Source of the DNA: Acidobacteriota bacterium
GTDB taxonomy: Bacteria; Acidobacteriota; Terriglobia; Terriglobales; Acidobacteriaceae
DNA: 64,000 nt
NCBI GenBank assembly: GCA_013289685.1
Contig: JABCZL010000005.1
Span: forward strand, 248,001 to 312,000
Direction of reading: 5' to 3'
Part shown: positions 18,139-27,519 of the stretch, piece by piece
How positions within the stretch are numbered: the first letter of the stretch is position 1
Layout of the letters: every line of letters starts with the position of its first letter
Notes under the pieces: model-generated
Seen by the model: the letters and a program-made list of their open reading frames with translations, nothing else
Database searches by the model: none
Told to the model about the DNA's origin: nothing
Program-made: the position numbers and the translations under genes

Positions 18139-20298
18139 TTAAGTCGTTTTCAGACCGTTCGGCACCAAAGGCAGCGAGCGCAGCCGCACGCCCGTCGCAT
18201 CGAAGATGGCATTGGCAATGGCGGGAGCCAGTCCGATCATCGGGCATTCTCCCGCACCGACGGAGGGAATGTCCTTGCGGTCGAGCAGGACGGTCTCCAG
18301 AACCGGAACATCGCTGAAGCGTGGCACGCGATACTCCGACATCCTTCCGTTCAGAACCTTGCCGTTGTCGAATTCGATGGCTTCGAACAGCGCTCCTCCC
18401 AACCCTTGTACGTTCGATCCTTCGATTTGATTGCGCAGACCGTCGGGATTCACGATGGCGCCACACTCGAAGGCAGAAACCACGCGAACCACCTTCATAT
18501 CGCCGGATTGCCGGTCGACGTGAACCTCGGCGAAGGTGGCGATGTTTCCTAGTTTCTCGTACCCGCCGCCCATGCCGAACCCCTGGCCGGCCGCCTTGCT
18601 CTTGCCCCAGCCAAACTGTTTCGCGGCGGCCTCGAACACCGCGCGCAGTCTCTCGTCCTTTAGATTCTTCAAACGGAATTCCAGAGAATCCATCTTTACC
18701 GTATGCGCCATCTCGTCCATGTGCGACTCGCGCGCGAAATGGTTCGCGGTGGCAGCGAGCGCGCGGTACGATCCCTGCCGCAAAGGAGAATTGACCGCGT
18801 GAAAAACGATGCGCTGGTTCGGAATCTCGTAGTAAGTGCGAATCCCCGCCGAACCGGAATTGTAGTTGTGGAACTCCCATGCCGTAATCGTCCCATCGCT
18901 GCGCACGCCGCTGGTCACGTCGATCACGCCGGCGGGACGAAAATACGCCCACGTAAACTCCTCTTCGCGCGTCCACACGAGTTTCACTGGACGCTTGGCC
19001 GAGCGCGCCAGCCGCGCAGCTTCGATTGCCGTTTCTCCCGTGTGCTTGCCGCCATATCCCGATCCCGTGTCCGGCATCAGCACCCGCACTTGTTCTTCAG
19101 GAATCCGGAAGGCCTCGGCGAGTTGCCCGCGAACACCGAACGGACGCTGCGTTCCGGTCCAAACCGTCAGATGGTCGCCGTCCCATTTGGCCAGCGCGGC
19201 CCGCGGTTCGAGCGGAGTGTGCGCTATGTACGACACGGTGTAAGTCTGTTGCAGACGATGATCGGCAGAGCTCAGCGCCTGATCCACGGCGCCAAGGTCG
19301 TAGCGATCGCCGTCCCCCGTGGGATCCTTCCCCTCGACCGTATTCTTGCGCAGATAGTCGAACAGCTCCTTGCTGGACGGTTGCGGCTCGGACTTCCATT
19401 CCGCGTGAATGGCTGCAATCGCAGCCACCGCTAACTCTGTGCTCGCGGCAGCAACGCCCACAAAGTTGCCGTCATGCACCGCCGTCGCGCCCATCTGCTC
19501 TGCCTTCTGCGTTTCCAGCGAGAGCAGCGTCGCGCCAAACGACGGCGGCCGCAACACCTTGCCATAGAGCATGGCGGGCAGCTTCTGGTCCGACGGGTAA
19601 CGGTGCCTGCCCGTCACAAAATCGCGTCCATCCACCTTGAGCGCGGATCGGCCCGCGACCTTCCAATTCGCAGCCGGAATCAGCGGAGTCTCAGGTGTAA
19701 CTGTCTGGGTGAGCTGCTGGCCTTTCGTCAGCGCCGCGTATTCTACGGATCGCTTGTTCTGTGGATCCGTAACCTTCCCGTCGGCTGCAACCAGATGTTG
19801 ACGATCGGTCTGCCACTGTGCCGCCGCCAGACCAATCATCATCTCGCGCGCTGCTGCCGCAACTTTCCGGAGTTGCAGGTTCATCGTGGGAGTGGTCCGG
19901 CTGCCGAACGTGCCCATATCGAAAGGGGTGAGCTGCGTGTCCCCCATCACCATGTCAATGCTTTCGATGGGTACGTGCAGTTCTTCCGCCACCGCTTGGC
20001 TCAGAGAAGTCCGGATGTTCTGCCCCATCTCAGCCTTCCCGGTGTAGACGGTAACTGTGCCGCTTTCTGCGACGTGAAGCCAGGCATCGATTTCTTTGGG
20101 AAGGGAATCGCCACGCCGCCTCGCTCCGCCCGACTCTTGCGCAATCACCGCCGGTTTCAAAACCGAAACCACCAGGAGTCCCGCTCCGAGAAATTTGAAA
20201 AACTCCCGGCGGCCTAGATCGAAGTGGTACGGAGCCGCGGCGGCGAGTTCGTAGCGCTCCGGCTCCATCGGAACTCGCGGCAGAGTTTTCTCGCTCAT
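18139..20298 (-). CDS. Molybdopterin-binding subunit of an isoquinoline 1-oxidoreductase-like aldehyde/heterocycle dehydrogenase
   Basis: 719 residues. Tat signal near the N-terminus (GRREFFKFLGAG, about 29-40). The rest matches the large molybdenum-cofactor subunit of the xanthine dehydrogenase family in its IorB-type membrane/periplasmic branch: 'GSGYGGKHTGE', an 'RPVKLVWTREEEF' segment, and near the end 'VGAGECPMIG' with the conserved catalytic Glu. It hydroxylates an aldehyde or N-heterocycle and passes electrons to the [2Fe-2S] subunit encoded just upstream; the two genes overlap by four bases. No FAD subunit and no cytochrome c subunit is adjacent, so the terminal electron acceptor is unclear. 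Substrate unknown. Confidence 0.9.
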   Translation of the reverse strand: MSEKTLPRVPMEPERYELAAAAPYHFDLGRREFFKFLGAGLLVVSVLKPAVIAQESGGARRRGDSLPKEIDAWLHVAESGTVTVYTGKAEMGQNIRTSLSQAVAEELHVPIESIDMVMGDTQLTPFDMGTFGSRTTPTMNLQLRKVAAAAREMMIGLAAAQWQTDRQHLVAADGKVTDPQNKRSVEYAALTKGQQLTQTVTPETPLIPAANWKVAGRSALKVDGRDFVTGRHRYPSDQKLPAMLYGKVLRPPSFGATLLSLETQKAEQMGATAVHDGNFVGVAAASTELAVAAIAAIHAEWKSEPQPSSKELFDYLRKNTVEGKDPTGDGDRYDLGAVDQALSSADHRLQQTYTVSYIAHTPLEPRAALAKWDGDHLTVWTGTQRPFGVRGQLAEAFRIPEEQVRVLMPDTGSGYGGKHTGETAIEAARLARSAKRPVKLVWTREEEFTWAYFRPAGVIDVTSGVRSDGTITAWEFHNYNSGSAGIRTYYEIPNQRIVFHAVNSPLRQGSYRALAATANHFARESHMDEMAHTVKMDSLEFRLKNLKDERLRAVFEAAAKQFGWGKSKAAGQGFGMGGGYEKLGNIATFAEVHVDRQSGDMKVVRVVSAFECGAIVNPDGLRNQIEGSNVQGLGGALFEAIEFDNGKVLNGRMSEYRVPRFSDVPVLETVLLDRKDIPSVGAGECPMIGLAPAIANAIFDATGVRLRSLPLVPNGLKTT

Positions 20299-20789
20299 CG
20301 CCCGGCTCCCTTCGCGGCAGATGCAGCGCTCGCGACCTTCGCCGCCTTCTGGATTGCACTGACGATGCGCGGATAGGTTCCACAGCGGCAGACGTTGCCG
20401 TCCATGAAGTTGACGATCTCACCTACGCCGGGAGACGGATTTCGCTGGAGCAGCGCAACCGCCGACATGATCATCCCCGACGTGCAGTATCCGCACTGCA
20501 TTGCCCCGGCCTCAAGAAAGGCTTCTTGCACTGGGTGCAGATGCTCGCCGTTGGCCAGGCCTTCGATGGTTGTGATCAGCCTTTGAGAAACTGCGCCGAC
20601 ACGGGTGATGCACGAGCGCTGCGCCTTTCCGTCGAGCAAAACGGTGCAGGCGCCGCATTGGCCCTCGCCGCAGCCGTACTTGCTTCCCGTGAGATCAAGC
20701 TGCTCGCGCAAAACGCTGAGCAGGCTGGTTTGGGGGTCGGTATCAACCGCGTAAGGTTTTCCGTTTACAGTGAGATGAATGCTAGCCAT
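20295..20789 (-). CDS. [2Fe-2S] subunit of an isoquinoline 1-oxidoreductase-like dehydrogenase
   Basis: 164 residues, the usual size for the small subunit. It carries a plant-type ferredoxin cluster (GCGEGQCGACTVLLDG, about residues 40-55) and a second [2Fe-2S] site on a helical domain (CGYCTSG and CRCGTY, about 98-137). It shuttles electrons from the molybdenum cofactor of the neighbouring large subunit. It has no signal peptide of its own; in this family the small subunit is carried through the Tat pore with its Tat-tagged partner (known biology). The two genes overlap by 4 bases and form an operon. Confidence 0.93.
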   Translation of the reverse strand: MASIHLTVNGKPYAVDTDPQTSLLSVLREQLDLTGSKYGCGEGQCGACTVLLDGKAQRSCITRVGAVSQRLITTIEGLANGEHLHPVQEAFLEAGAMQCGYCTSGMIMSAVALLQRNPSPGVGEIVNFMDGNVCRCGTYPRIVSAIQKAAKVASAASAAKGAGR

Positions 20790-20955
20790 TCCTATCTCCG
20801 GATCGAGACGTACGCGTGGCGTTGTGAGCGGAGCTGTTCACAGAATCATATACCTGCCCATAAAGCCGGGTGAAGTCCCAGAGCATGACTTCCTGGATAT
20901 CGTTAGTCGATGGTCGAGTCGATGATCGCCCGGGGCGAGTTCTTTCCTCCGCGTG

Positions 20956-22299
20956 TTACGACTTGATGGTTTTCGACGCCGCATCCCAGCTGACCGGCTT
21001 CTGCCGGAAATAGGATTCGTTCGCCATGTGACACGCGACGGCGGCGTTGTTACCGAACACCGCATCCTCCGTCACCGGCTTGCGCGACTTCACCGACTGG
21101 AAGAAGACGTTCAGATGAGGACGCACATCGTCCCAATCGTGCCCCTTATACACAGTGTCTTCATGGACGGGTTCTTTGCCGAGTTGTGGATCGTGCTCCG
21201 CGTGCCACTGCTTCACATACTCCTCGCGCAATTTCGCCGGGAAGCTGAAGCTGTAGTAGCTGGGATCCAAGTCGATGCCGGGTTGCGAAGACTGCCGGAG
21301 GTCGTATTCGCTGGCATCGAGCAGCCCTTTCGGCCCCATGAACCGCGCCAGTTCCGGCGTTTCGCAGCCCAGGTCCAGGCGCACATAAACCGGAATGCCG
21401 TGATAGTCGAAGAGCACGGTGTGAAAGTCAGGCATGTCGCGGCCATCTGGGAAGCGGACGATCGTACCCATGGCCATCGCCGAGCGCGGAATTTCATTCC
21501 ATCCCAGCGTGACCAGCATGCCGCTGATAAGGTGCACCATCAGGTCGCCGGCCACGCCGGTGCCATAGGCTCTCCAGCAACGCCAGCGCGCAAAATGAAA
21601 CTTGTTGAACGGAACTTTAGGAGCATCATTGAGCCATGTGTCCCAGTCCATCGTCTCCGGAGAAAGATCGGGCGGAGGGGGATATTGCCAGGCGCCGGTG
21701 GGATCGTTCCGTCCCAACGTCAGCTCCACCATTTCGACATCGCCGATTGCCCCGCCTGCGTAGATTTCACGCGCTTTGGCGCACAGCACGGAACTGACGC
21801 GCTGCGAGCCAATCTGCACAACGCGATTGTTCTTTTGAGCCGCCTCCACCATGGCCAATCCGTCGGCCACGTTATGCGACATGGGCTTCTCGCAATAAAT
21901 ATCCTTGCCCGCGTTGCAGGCGTCGACCACCACCCGCCGGTGCCAATGATCCGGCACTGCGGCCACGATGCAGTCGATGTCCTTGCGATCCAGCAGTTCC
22001 TGATAATGACGGGTGGTTGGCAGACTCTTGTTGCCGGTGATTTCCCTGGCCAGGGTGTGTCGCCCGTCATACAAATCGGCAGCGCCAACACACTCCACGC
22101 CCGGAATCGTGATCGCGCCACCGAGCAGGCCAGAGCCCTGCATCCCGATCCCGATCATGCCAAAGCGGACGCGATCGCTCGGAGCCACGGCGCGCGGAAA
22201 TGGTTGAGCGTTGAGAAAGACAGTCTTCGATGCCAGCACGCCACCCGCGGTGGCAACACTACCCTGCAAAAATGCCCGTCGCGAAAGAATACGTTTCAT
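20956..22299 (-). CDS. Tat-exported Gfo/Idh/MocA family oxidoreductase (second copy)
   Basis: 447 residues. GGAGG lies seven bases before the ATG. Tat signal (SRRAFLQ, residues 6-12) with a hydrophobic h-region, then the Rossmann fold ('GMIGIGMQGSG') and the 'YCEKPMSHN' motif with the catalytic Lys. It is clearly related to the oxidoreductase at 16726-18060 but diverged, and it lies directly before a DUF1080 gene in the same direction. DUF1080 / 3-keto-disaccharide hydrolase genes are often next to such enzymes in glycoside-breakdown loci (known), so a role in periplasmic sugar oxidation is likely. Confidence 0.9.
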   Translation of the reverse strand: MKRILSRRAFLQGSVATAGGVLASKTVFLNAQPFPRAVAPSDRVRFGMIGIGMQGSGLLGGAITIPGVECVGAADLYDGRHTLAREITGNKSLPTTRHYQELLDRKDIDCIVAAVPDHWHRRVVVDACNAGKDIYCEKPMSHNVADGLAMVEAAQKNNRVVQIGSQRVSSVLCAKAREIYAGGAIGDVEMVELTLGRNDPTGAWQYPPPPDLSPETMDWDTWLNDAPKVPFNKFHFARWRCWRAYGTGVAGDLMVHLISGMLVTLGWNEIPRSAMAMGTIVRFPDGRDMPDFHTVLFDYHGIPVYVRLDLGCETPELARFMGPKGLLDASEYDLRQSSQPGIDLDPSYYSFSFPAKLREEYVKQWHAEHDPQLGKEPVHEDTVYKGHDWDDVRPHLNVFFQSVKSRKPVTEDAVFGNNAAVACHMANESYFRQKPVSWDAASKTIKS

Positions 22300-22348
22300 G
22301 CGAATCCCTCCGAATAATTTTGACTCCTACCTGTTGCTGCGAATCCGG

Positions 22349-23044
22349 CTACTTCTTCAGCGGTTTAATCGCCACTTCTTTGAAAAACACGATGTCGTTG
22401 TCGCTATGATTCTGCAATCCCATGTAGCCAAAGGTCGGCCGCGGACCACGTTGCGGTTCGAAATCAAACTTCCGCTCCGGCACCGGATCTCCGTCCTTAT
22501 AGTCCGTCACCTTAACGCCGTTGAGCGTCACGATCGTGCGCGGTCCATCCAGCGTGATGTCCATCGTGTTCCACTCGGGCCCCGGCTTCCACGCATGTTT
22601 CACCAACGGCTTCGTCAGGGAATACAGCATCGCAGTCTCATGATATTCATCTTCTTTCGAAGCCTCGGGATGGTTGTCGATCTGCACTTCGAACCCGTAG
22701 TGAACGGGCATCCATTCTTCACGAGGCTCCACGGGAATCCGGATGAACACCCCCGAGTTGTCGTTCTCATCGCGCATCTTGTAGACCACGTGGATGATGC
22801 AATTACCGATCTTGCCGCCCGTCCAAACGAGCAGGCCCATGCCGCCGTGAGTATGAATCAGGCCATCTTCCACAGTGTCCCCGCCCGGGCCCACATGCTT
22901 CCATCCGGTCAAATCTTTGCCGTTAAAAAGCTGTTGCCATTTGTCGGGATCACCCTTGCAAACATTCTGACTTTCATCTCCAGCGAAAGAGAGCGTGACT
23001 AAACCGGCAACCAGAAAAATCCAAACAGTAAATCGTTTCAACAT
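22349..23044 (-). CDS. Exported DUF1080 protein (3-keto-disaccharide hydrolase family)
   Basis: 231 residues. The ATG at 23044 is preferred over an in-frame start at 23170, because AGGAGA lies six bases before it and the protein then begins with a normal Sec signal peptide (about residues 1-20). The body is a concanavalin-like DUF1080 domain, with 'LFNGKDLTGWKHVGPGG', 'NSGVFIRIP', 'YGFEVQIDN' and a terminal 'GYMGLQNH' motif. Family members act on 3-keto-glycosides produced by Gfo/Idh/MocA oxidoreductases, and one lies just downstream here, so the pair probably forms an oxidise-then-cleave pathway. Confidence 0.9.
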   Translation of the reverse strand: MLKRFTVWIFLVAGLVTLSFAGDESQNVCKGDPDKWQQLFNGKDLTGWKHVGPGGDTVEDGLIHTHGGMGLLVWTGGKIGNCIIHVVYKMRDENDNSGVFIRIPVEPREEWMPVHYGFEVQIDNHPEASKEDEYHETAMLYSLTKPLVKHAWKPGPEWNTMDITLDGPRTIVTLNGVKVTDYKDGDPVPERKFDFEPQRGPRPTFGYMGLQNHSDNDIVFFKEVAIKPLKK

Positions 23045-23241
23045 TGGCGATCTCCTGAGTTCTCTCAACCAGATATCTTGGGACAGACCAACATACTCGC
23101 ACCCACGTCGGGAATCAAATGGGACGATGACATTTTTCAAGTTTAGGAATGCCCACCAGATGGCGACCAAAAAACGGATGGCGCCTCACACGAAAAGAGC
23201 GAGGCGCCAAGTTGTCCAACAAGCACGAGCCGGTTTCATCG

Positions 23242-26200
23242 CTAATCGATCTCACGCATTTCGTTCCCCAACCGCAGCATTCGCGCGCCTGCTCCCGAAC
23301 TGCCCTCAGCCTCGCGCTTTTTCTGCCATTCCGCTTCGGTGAGCACGGAGATCGCATCAACCTTCTTCTTCTTCAGTCCCGCGTTGATGCCGGAAAGTTC
23401 CTTCTGCGTCAGTTTCTGAAAATCGCCGATCACGTCTTCCAGTTCGTGTGCCAGAGAATCGGCGCGCGCCGCCTGATAGTCCGCCGGACGCCCTTCATAG
23501 CCGTTGACCGTGCCGTAGAGTTGCCCAAGAAGTTCGCGGATGCGTTCTTCCCCCGTAACCATTCCGCCTTCTTTGGTGGCTACGATCTTCGACCGAATGC
23601 CGTCGTACTTCGCCGCGAGATCCTCCAGTTGCTTCCGCAACGAATCTTTCTCCGGCAACTTGGCCGCCCGCGCATTGGCCGCGTCGCGAACCCCTTCGAT
23701 CGCCTCCACCCCGTACGTCATGTGTTCGATGGTGTGGTAAATCTTCATCGTCAAATCGAACTGGGCCTTGCGGTCTTCCAGCGAAAACTTCGCCCGCGGA
23801 TCAAGCGCAACATTCAGCTGCTCGGTATAAACATTGTCGCCCTTGGTCATCTTCACCGTGTAAGTACCCGGCAGCACGCGCGGACCCTGGGCTGCTTCAA
23901 AGAGCGCCGTCGCCGCAGGGGGAACAGCCGGCGCCTTCACGCGCATCGACCAGTTAGCGCGATTCAATCCGCGGTGCTTGCTTCCGGCCACGGTATCGAC
24001 CTGCTTGCTGTTCTGATCCAGAATCTCGATCTTCAGGTCGCCAAAAATGTGCCGGCTTCTCTGGTAGTAGGTAATCTGCGCTTCGCCGGGCCGGTTGCGG
24101 CCGGTGAAGGTCTCATCTCCTTCCGACCAGCCGCCGAAGGTGTCGAAGTACTGCACGGCTTTGCCCGGAATCAGCGCAGCTTCCTTCGACATCAGGTCCG
24201 GGGTCAACGCCCGCAGAGCGGAAATGTCGTCCATGATCCACATGCCGCGGCCGTGCGTGGCGAGCACGAGATCGCTCTCGCGAGCCTGCACCGCAATATC
24301 GTCGACCGCGACCGCTGGGAAGTTGCTGCCTTTGTACTGCGCCCAGTGCTGGCCGCTGTCGACCGAAATCCACAGCCCGAATTCCGTGCCCAGGAAAAGC
24401 AGGTTCGGGTTCACGGAATCTTCCTTGATCACGTGAGCGTATCCGCGAGCCCCGCTCTCCTGTGCGGGAAGCGCCGCCCAGGTCTTTCCGTAATCCGTGG
24501 TCTTGTAGGCGTATGTCTTCATGTCGCCGAAGGTGTGTCGGTCGAAAGTCGCATACGCCGTGGCCTCGTCGAAGCGGCTGGCCTCAACAGTCGAGACCCA
24601 GGAATTCTTTCCCAGCCCGGCGATGTTGCTCACGACGTTGGTCCAGTTCTTCCCGCCGTCCCGCGTGACCTGAACGTTGCCATCGTCCGTCCCCACCCAG
24701 ATGATCTGCCCGTTCTTCGGCGATTCCGAGATCGAATAAATCGTGGTGTGCATTTCCGCCGACGAATTGTCGACGGTCACTCCGCCGGATTCTTCCTGCT
24801 TCTGTTTTTCCGGATCATTCGTGGTAAGGTCCGGCGAAATTCGGTCCCACGTCTGGCCGTGATCGCGCGAGCGGAACAGAAACTGCGCCCCAATGTAAAT
24901 CGTCCCTTTCTCGTTGGGACTCATATGAATCGGCGCGTTCCAGTTGAAACGCAGCTTCTTTTCACCGTAGTTCGGCAAAGGCTTGATGCCGCGTGTTTCG
25001 TGAGTGATCCGGTTCACCCGCCCGATCTCCCCGCCCTGCGCCTCGGCATAGATGTAGTGAGGGTCCGAGGTGTCTTCAAACATCCAGAAGCCGTCTCCGC
25101 CGAACATGTTCTCCCAGCGCGAATTCGAAACGCCGCCTGGATACGATGAATCGCCCACCCACGAACTGTTGTCCTGCAGTCCGCCGTAGACATGATAGGG
25201 ATCGAAGTTGTCGGTGCTGACGTGGTAGAACTGCGAAATCGGCAGGTTCATCTGGTGCTTCCAGCGCGTGCCGCCGTCCTCGCTGCGCCACAGGCCGCCG
25301 TCGTCGCCCGCAATCACGATGTTCGGATTCTTGGGGTTGATCCACACATCATGAAAATCGCCGTGTGCCCCGCCGGAAACTACGTTGAAGGTCTTGCCTC
25401 CGTCGGTGCTGTAGAGCAGGATGAGATCCGGTTTGAAGAGCTTGTTCTCATCCTTGGGATCGACGATCAGGTTGCCGAAGTAAAACGGACGCCACACCAT
25501 GAAGTTGCTGGCATCGAGCTTCGCCCAGTTCGCTCCGCCGTCGTAGGAACGGTACAAGCCTCGTCCTTTTCCCGCCTCGATGTTGGCATAGACCACCTGC
25601 GGCTTCGACGGCGCGACGGCCACCGCTACGCGACCCCACGGCTTGGCCGGCAAGCCCTTGGCGTTGCTGTCGTTGATGTCGCTCCAGTGGTCCCCGCCGT
25701 CGGTCGATTTGAACAGTCCGCTGCCCGGCCCTCCCGACCGAAACGTCCACCCCTGTCGCCGGAAATCCCACATCGAGGCGTAAATCGTCTTCGGCTCATG
25801 GCGGCTCATTGCCATCAGACCGCAGCCCGACGATCCGTTTGCGCCCGCCAGAACTTTTTTCCACGTCTTGCCACCATCGGCCGTCTTGTAGACTCCACGC
25901 TCGTCGTTGTCATCCCAGAGATGTCCCGCCGCGCAGACCAGGACTTTGTTGCTGTCCGTGGGATCGACCAGAATCTTCGCGATGTGCTCGCTGTCCTTCA
26001 GTCCAACGTTGGTCCAGTTCTCGCCTCCGTCGGTAGATTTGTAGACTCCATTGCCGACAGATACGCTGTTGCGCATCCAAGCCTCGCCGCTTCCCACCCA
26101 GACCGTCTTCGGATTCGACGGATCAATGGCCACTGCGCCGATCGACTGCACACTCTCGCGGTCGAAAACCGATTTGTAGGTCGTCCCGCCGTTGACCGAC

Positions 26201-26445
26201 TTCCACACTCCGCCGCTGGCCGCGCCCACGAAGACGGTAATGCGCCCGTCTTGCTCGACCGCGTCGACCGCTGCCACGCGTCCGCTCATGGTGGCCGAGC
26301 CGATGTTTCGCGCCGGCAGCCCCGACACCGTGGCCGCGTCGAACTTATAACTACTTTGTGTAAAGGCCAGAGCAGAGCAACCCAGCAGGGCGATCCCACA
26401 ACTCAACGTCGTCATCACATTGCGATCAGCAGCGCGTGCATTCAT
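23242..26445 (-). CDS. Large exported VPS10/sortilin-like (BNR repeat) propeller protein
   Basis: 1067 residues with an N-terminal signal peptide (about 1-30). The N-terminal 750 residues hold many BNR/Asp-box blades of the type STDGG(K/E)NW (for instance 'VYKSTDGGENW', 'LYSTDGGKTF', 'LWRSEDGGTRW', 'VTRDGGKNW'), forming one or two sortilin-like ten-bladed propellers. The last 300 residues are a beta-sandwich-like segment and a helical tail. Proteins of this design are very common in Acidobacteriota and Bacteroidota and often annotated as glycosyl-hydrolase-like, but no catalytic residues can be assigned. A binding or degradation role for surface polymers is possible. Preceded by AAGAGG about 11 bases from the ATG. 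Confidence 0.88.
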   Translation of the reverse strand: MNARAADRNVMTTLSCGIALLGCSALAFTQSSYKFDAATVSGLPARNIGSATMSGRVAAVDAVEQDGRITVFVGAASGGVWKSVNGGTTYKSVFDRESVQSIGAVAIDPSNPKTVWVGSGEAWMRNSVSVGNGVYKSTDGGENWTNVGLKDSEHIAKILVDPTDSNKVLVCAAGHLWDDNDERGVYKTADGGKTWKKVLAGANGSSGCGLMAMSRHEPKTIYASMWDFRRQGWTFRSGGPGSGLFKSTDGGDHWSDINDSNAKGLPAKPWGRVAVAVAPSKPQVVYANIEAGKGRGLYRSYDGGANWAKLDASNFMVWRPFYFGNLIVDPKDENKLFKPDLILLYSTDGGKTFNVVSGGAHGDFHDVWINPKNPNIVIAGDDGGLWRSEDGGTRWKHQMNLPISQFYHVSTDNFDPYHVYGGLQDNSSWVGDSSYPGGVSNSRWENMFGGDGFWMFEDTSDPHYIYAEAQGGEIGRVNRITHETRGIKPLPNYGEKKLRFNWNAPIHMSPNEKGTIYIGAQFLFRSRDHGQTWDRISPDLTTNDPEKQKQEESGGVTVDNSSAEMHTTIYSISESPKNGQIIWVGTDDGNVQVTRDGGKNWTNVVSNIAGLGKNSWVSTVEASRFDEATAYATFDRHTFGDMKTYAYKTTDYGKTWAALPAQESGARGYAHVIKEDSVNPNLLFLGTEFGLWISVDSGQHWAQYKGSNFPAVAVDDIAVQARESDLVLATHGRGMWIMDDISALRALTPDLMSKEAALIPGKAVQYFDTFGGWSEGDETFTGRNRPGEAQITYYQRSRHIFGDLKIEILDQNSKQVDTVAGSKHRGLNRANWSMRVKAPAVPPAATALFEAAQGPRVLPGTYTVKMTKGDNVYTEQLNVALDPRAKFSLEDRKAQFDLTMKIYHTIEHMTYGVEAIEGVRDAANARAAKLPEKDSLRKQLEDLAAKYDGIRSKIVATKEGGMVTGEERIRELLGQLYGTVNGYEGRPADYQAARADSLAHELEDVIGDFQKLTQKELSGINAGLKKKKVDAISVLTEAEWQKKREAEGSSGAGARMLRLGNEMREID

Positions 26446-26549
26446 GGTTTGAAACCCTCTTCTTAGAGCTCTCTTGGAAATGCAGATTTCGGTGACTGAA
26501 ACTTGAGACTGACGGACGACGCTGGCAGCTACATAGTCAAACGTCCGCT

Positions 26550-27311
26550 TTACTTCTTCTCGGCATCGGCTTTAGAAGCGTGCTTCAGGGACGCCGGAAC
26601 GGCAAAGTCCGCCTCATTAATGGACACATTCACTTCAATCTTCTCGATCGTCGTGGTCTGCTGCGCAGGATTCGCTTTCGACCCCTGCGCAATCGAGAAG
26701 GGATACATCACGCCTGCGACCGGCTTGTACGAGCCCAGGTCTGTCACACTCTCGCGAACCGAGCCGCGGACGAATTCCTGTGCTTCCTTGCGAATGGTAA
26801 GAAACGTATCCGGATCGAGGTAGAAATAAATGATGTCGCCATCTTTCAGCGTGACTTTCAGGCGGAGGGCGTCATCGCCGTCGACCGCGTCGTGCCCGAG
26901 AAATTCCACCGTGTTGCCCTTTTCTTTGTAGTCCACCATCGGACCGTCGAAATCCGCATCCAGCAGCAGATCTTTCAAGTCGTCCTCGCCCATCAATTCA
27001 GGATCCTTCTTGCCGCCGAAGGGCTGAATCTGCCAGCCGGTGGAGCCGTCGTAGGCGGTCACAGCCGTCATCCCCTGCAGCGAGAAAGTCTCGCGCACCA
27101 GGTTCGGACGCTGGTTCTCCTGAGTCTCGGCCGCGGTAAAACCTCCGCCGGCGTTGAGTTTGCCCGTCATGCGTACCGACTTGACGGCCTTGATTTTGTC
27201 CATCCCGCCTTTGGCCTCAATATTCTTGTTGACCAGTTCGTCGGCGGTTTGCGCATGGAGAAAAACACTCAGGCACGAAACGGCCGCCAGCACAATCACT
27301 GCGTGACGCAT
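26550..27311 (-). CDS. LolA-like outer-membrane lipoprotein-sorting family protein
   Basis: 253 residues with a signal peptide (1-20, ending in LHAQ). The mature part opens with 'ADELVNKNIEAKGGMDKIKAVKSVRMTGKL', a pattern seen in exported proteins of the LolA/LolB-like half-barrel fold that are common in Acidobacteriota. It lacks anything that would prove lipoprotein carrier activity, so the family name is structural only. AGGAG lies nine bases before the ATG. It follows the sortilin-like gene's promoter region in the same direction and may be co-transcribed with it. Confidence 0.7.
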   Translation of the reverse strand: MRHAVIVLAAVSCLSVFLHAQTADELVNKNIEAKGGMDKIKAVKSVRMTGKLNAGGGFTAAETQENQRPNLVRETFSLQGMTAVTAYDGSTGWQIQPFGGKKDPELMGEDDLKDLLLDADFDGPMVDYKEKGNTVEFLGHDAVDGDDALRLKVTLKDGDIIYFYLDPDTFLTIRKEAQEFVRGSVRESVTDLGSYKPVAGVMYPFSIAQGSKANPAQQTTTIEKIEVNVSINEADFAVPASLKHASKADAEKK

Positions 27312-27421
27312 GGGAGCGGACTCCTGTTGTATGAACTTTGATCTGAGGATGAGACGAAACAGTACTCTACGCGGTAGTAGACGTTCTTGCCAAGCCTCAG
27401 TTAGCGGAAATGCACACGTAG

Positions 27422-27492
27422 AGACAGCCGCCCTTCGACAGGGTTCAGGGCAGGCTCTCGGCTATCCCGCCTGAGCGAAGCCCGGGGGAGCG
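27422..27492. repeat. Dispersed repeat family 3, copy A (reverse orientation)
   Basis: About 70 bases. Read on the - strand it runs CGGGCTTCGCTCAGG, then CGGGATAGCCGAG, then a GAGCCTGCCCTGAAC..TGTCGAAGG segment, then GCGGCTGTC. The same order of blocks occurs at 30551-30627 and 43193-43266, and a shorter version without the middle segment at 28021-28071. It lies just past the 3' end of the 126-residue gene. No coding potential. Confidence 0.7.
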
Positions 27493-27519
27493 CGGCGAGC
27501 CTCGGTTTGCGTTTGACTA

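Noticed and set aside
20953..22317. 454-residue + strand frame opposite the second Gfo/Idh/MocA gene
   Set aside because: Shadow frame; the - strand product has a Tat signal, Rossmann motif and EKP motif.
23149..25149. 666-residue open frame on the + strand opposite the sortilin-like gene
   Set aside because: It is a high-GC shadow of the real gene on the other strand; its composition (Arg/Val/Leu/His-rich) is not protein-like, and the - strand frame has clear BNR motifs.
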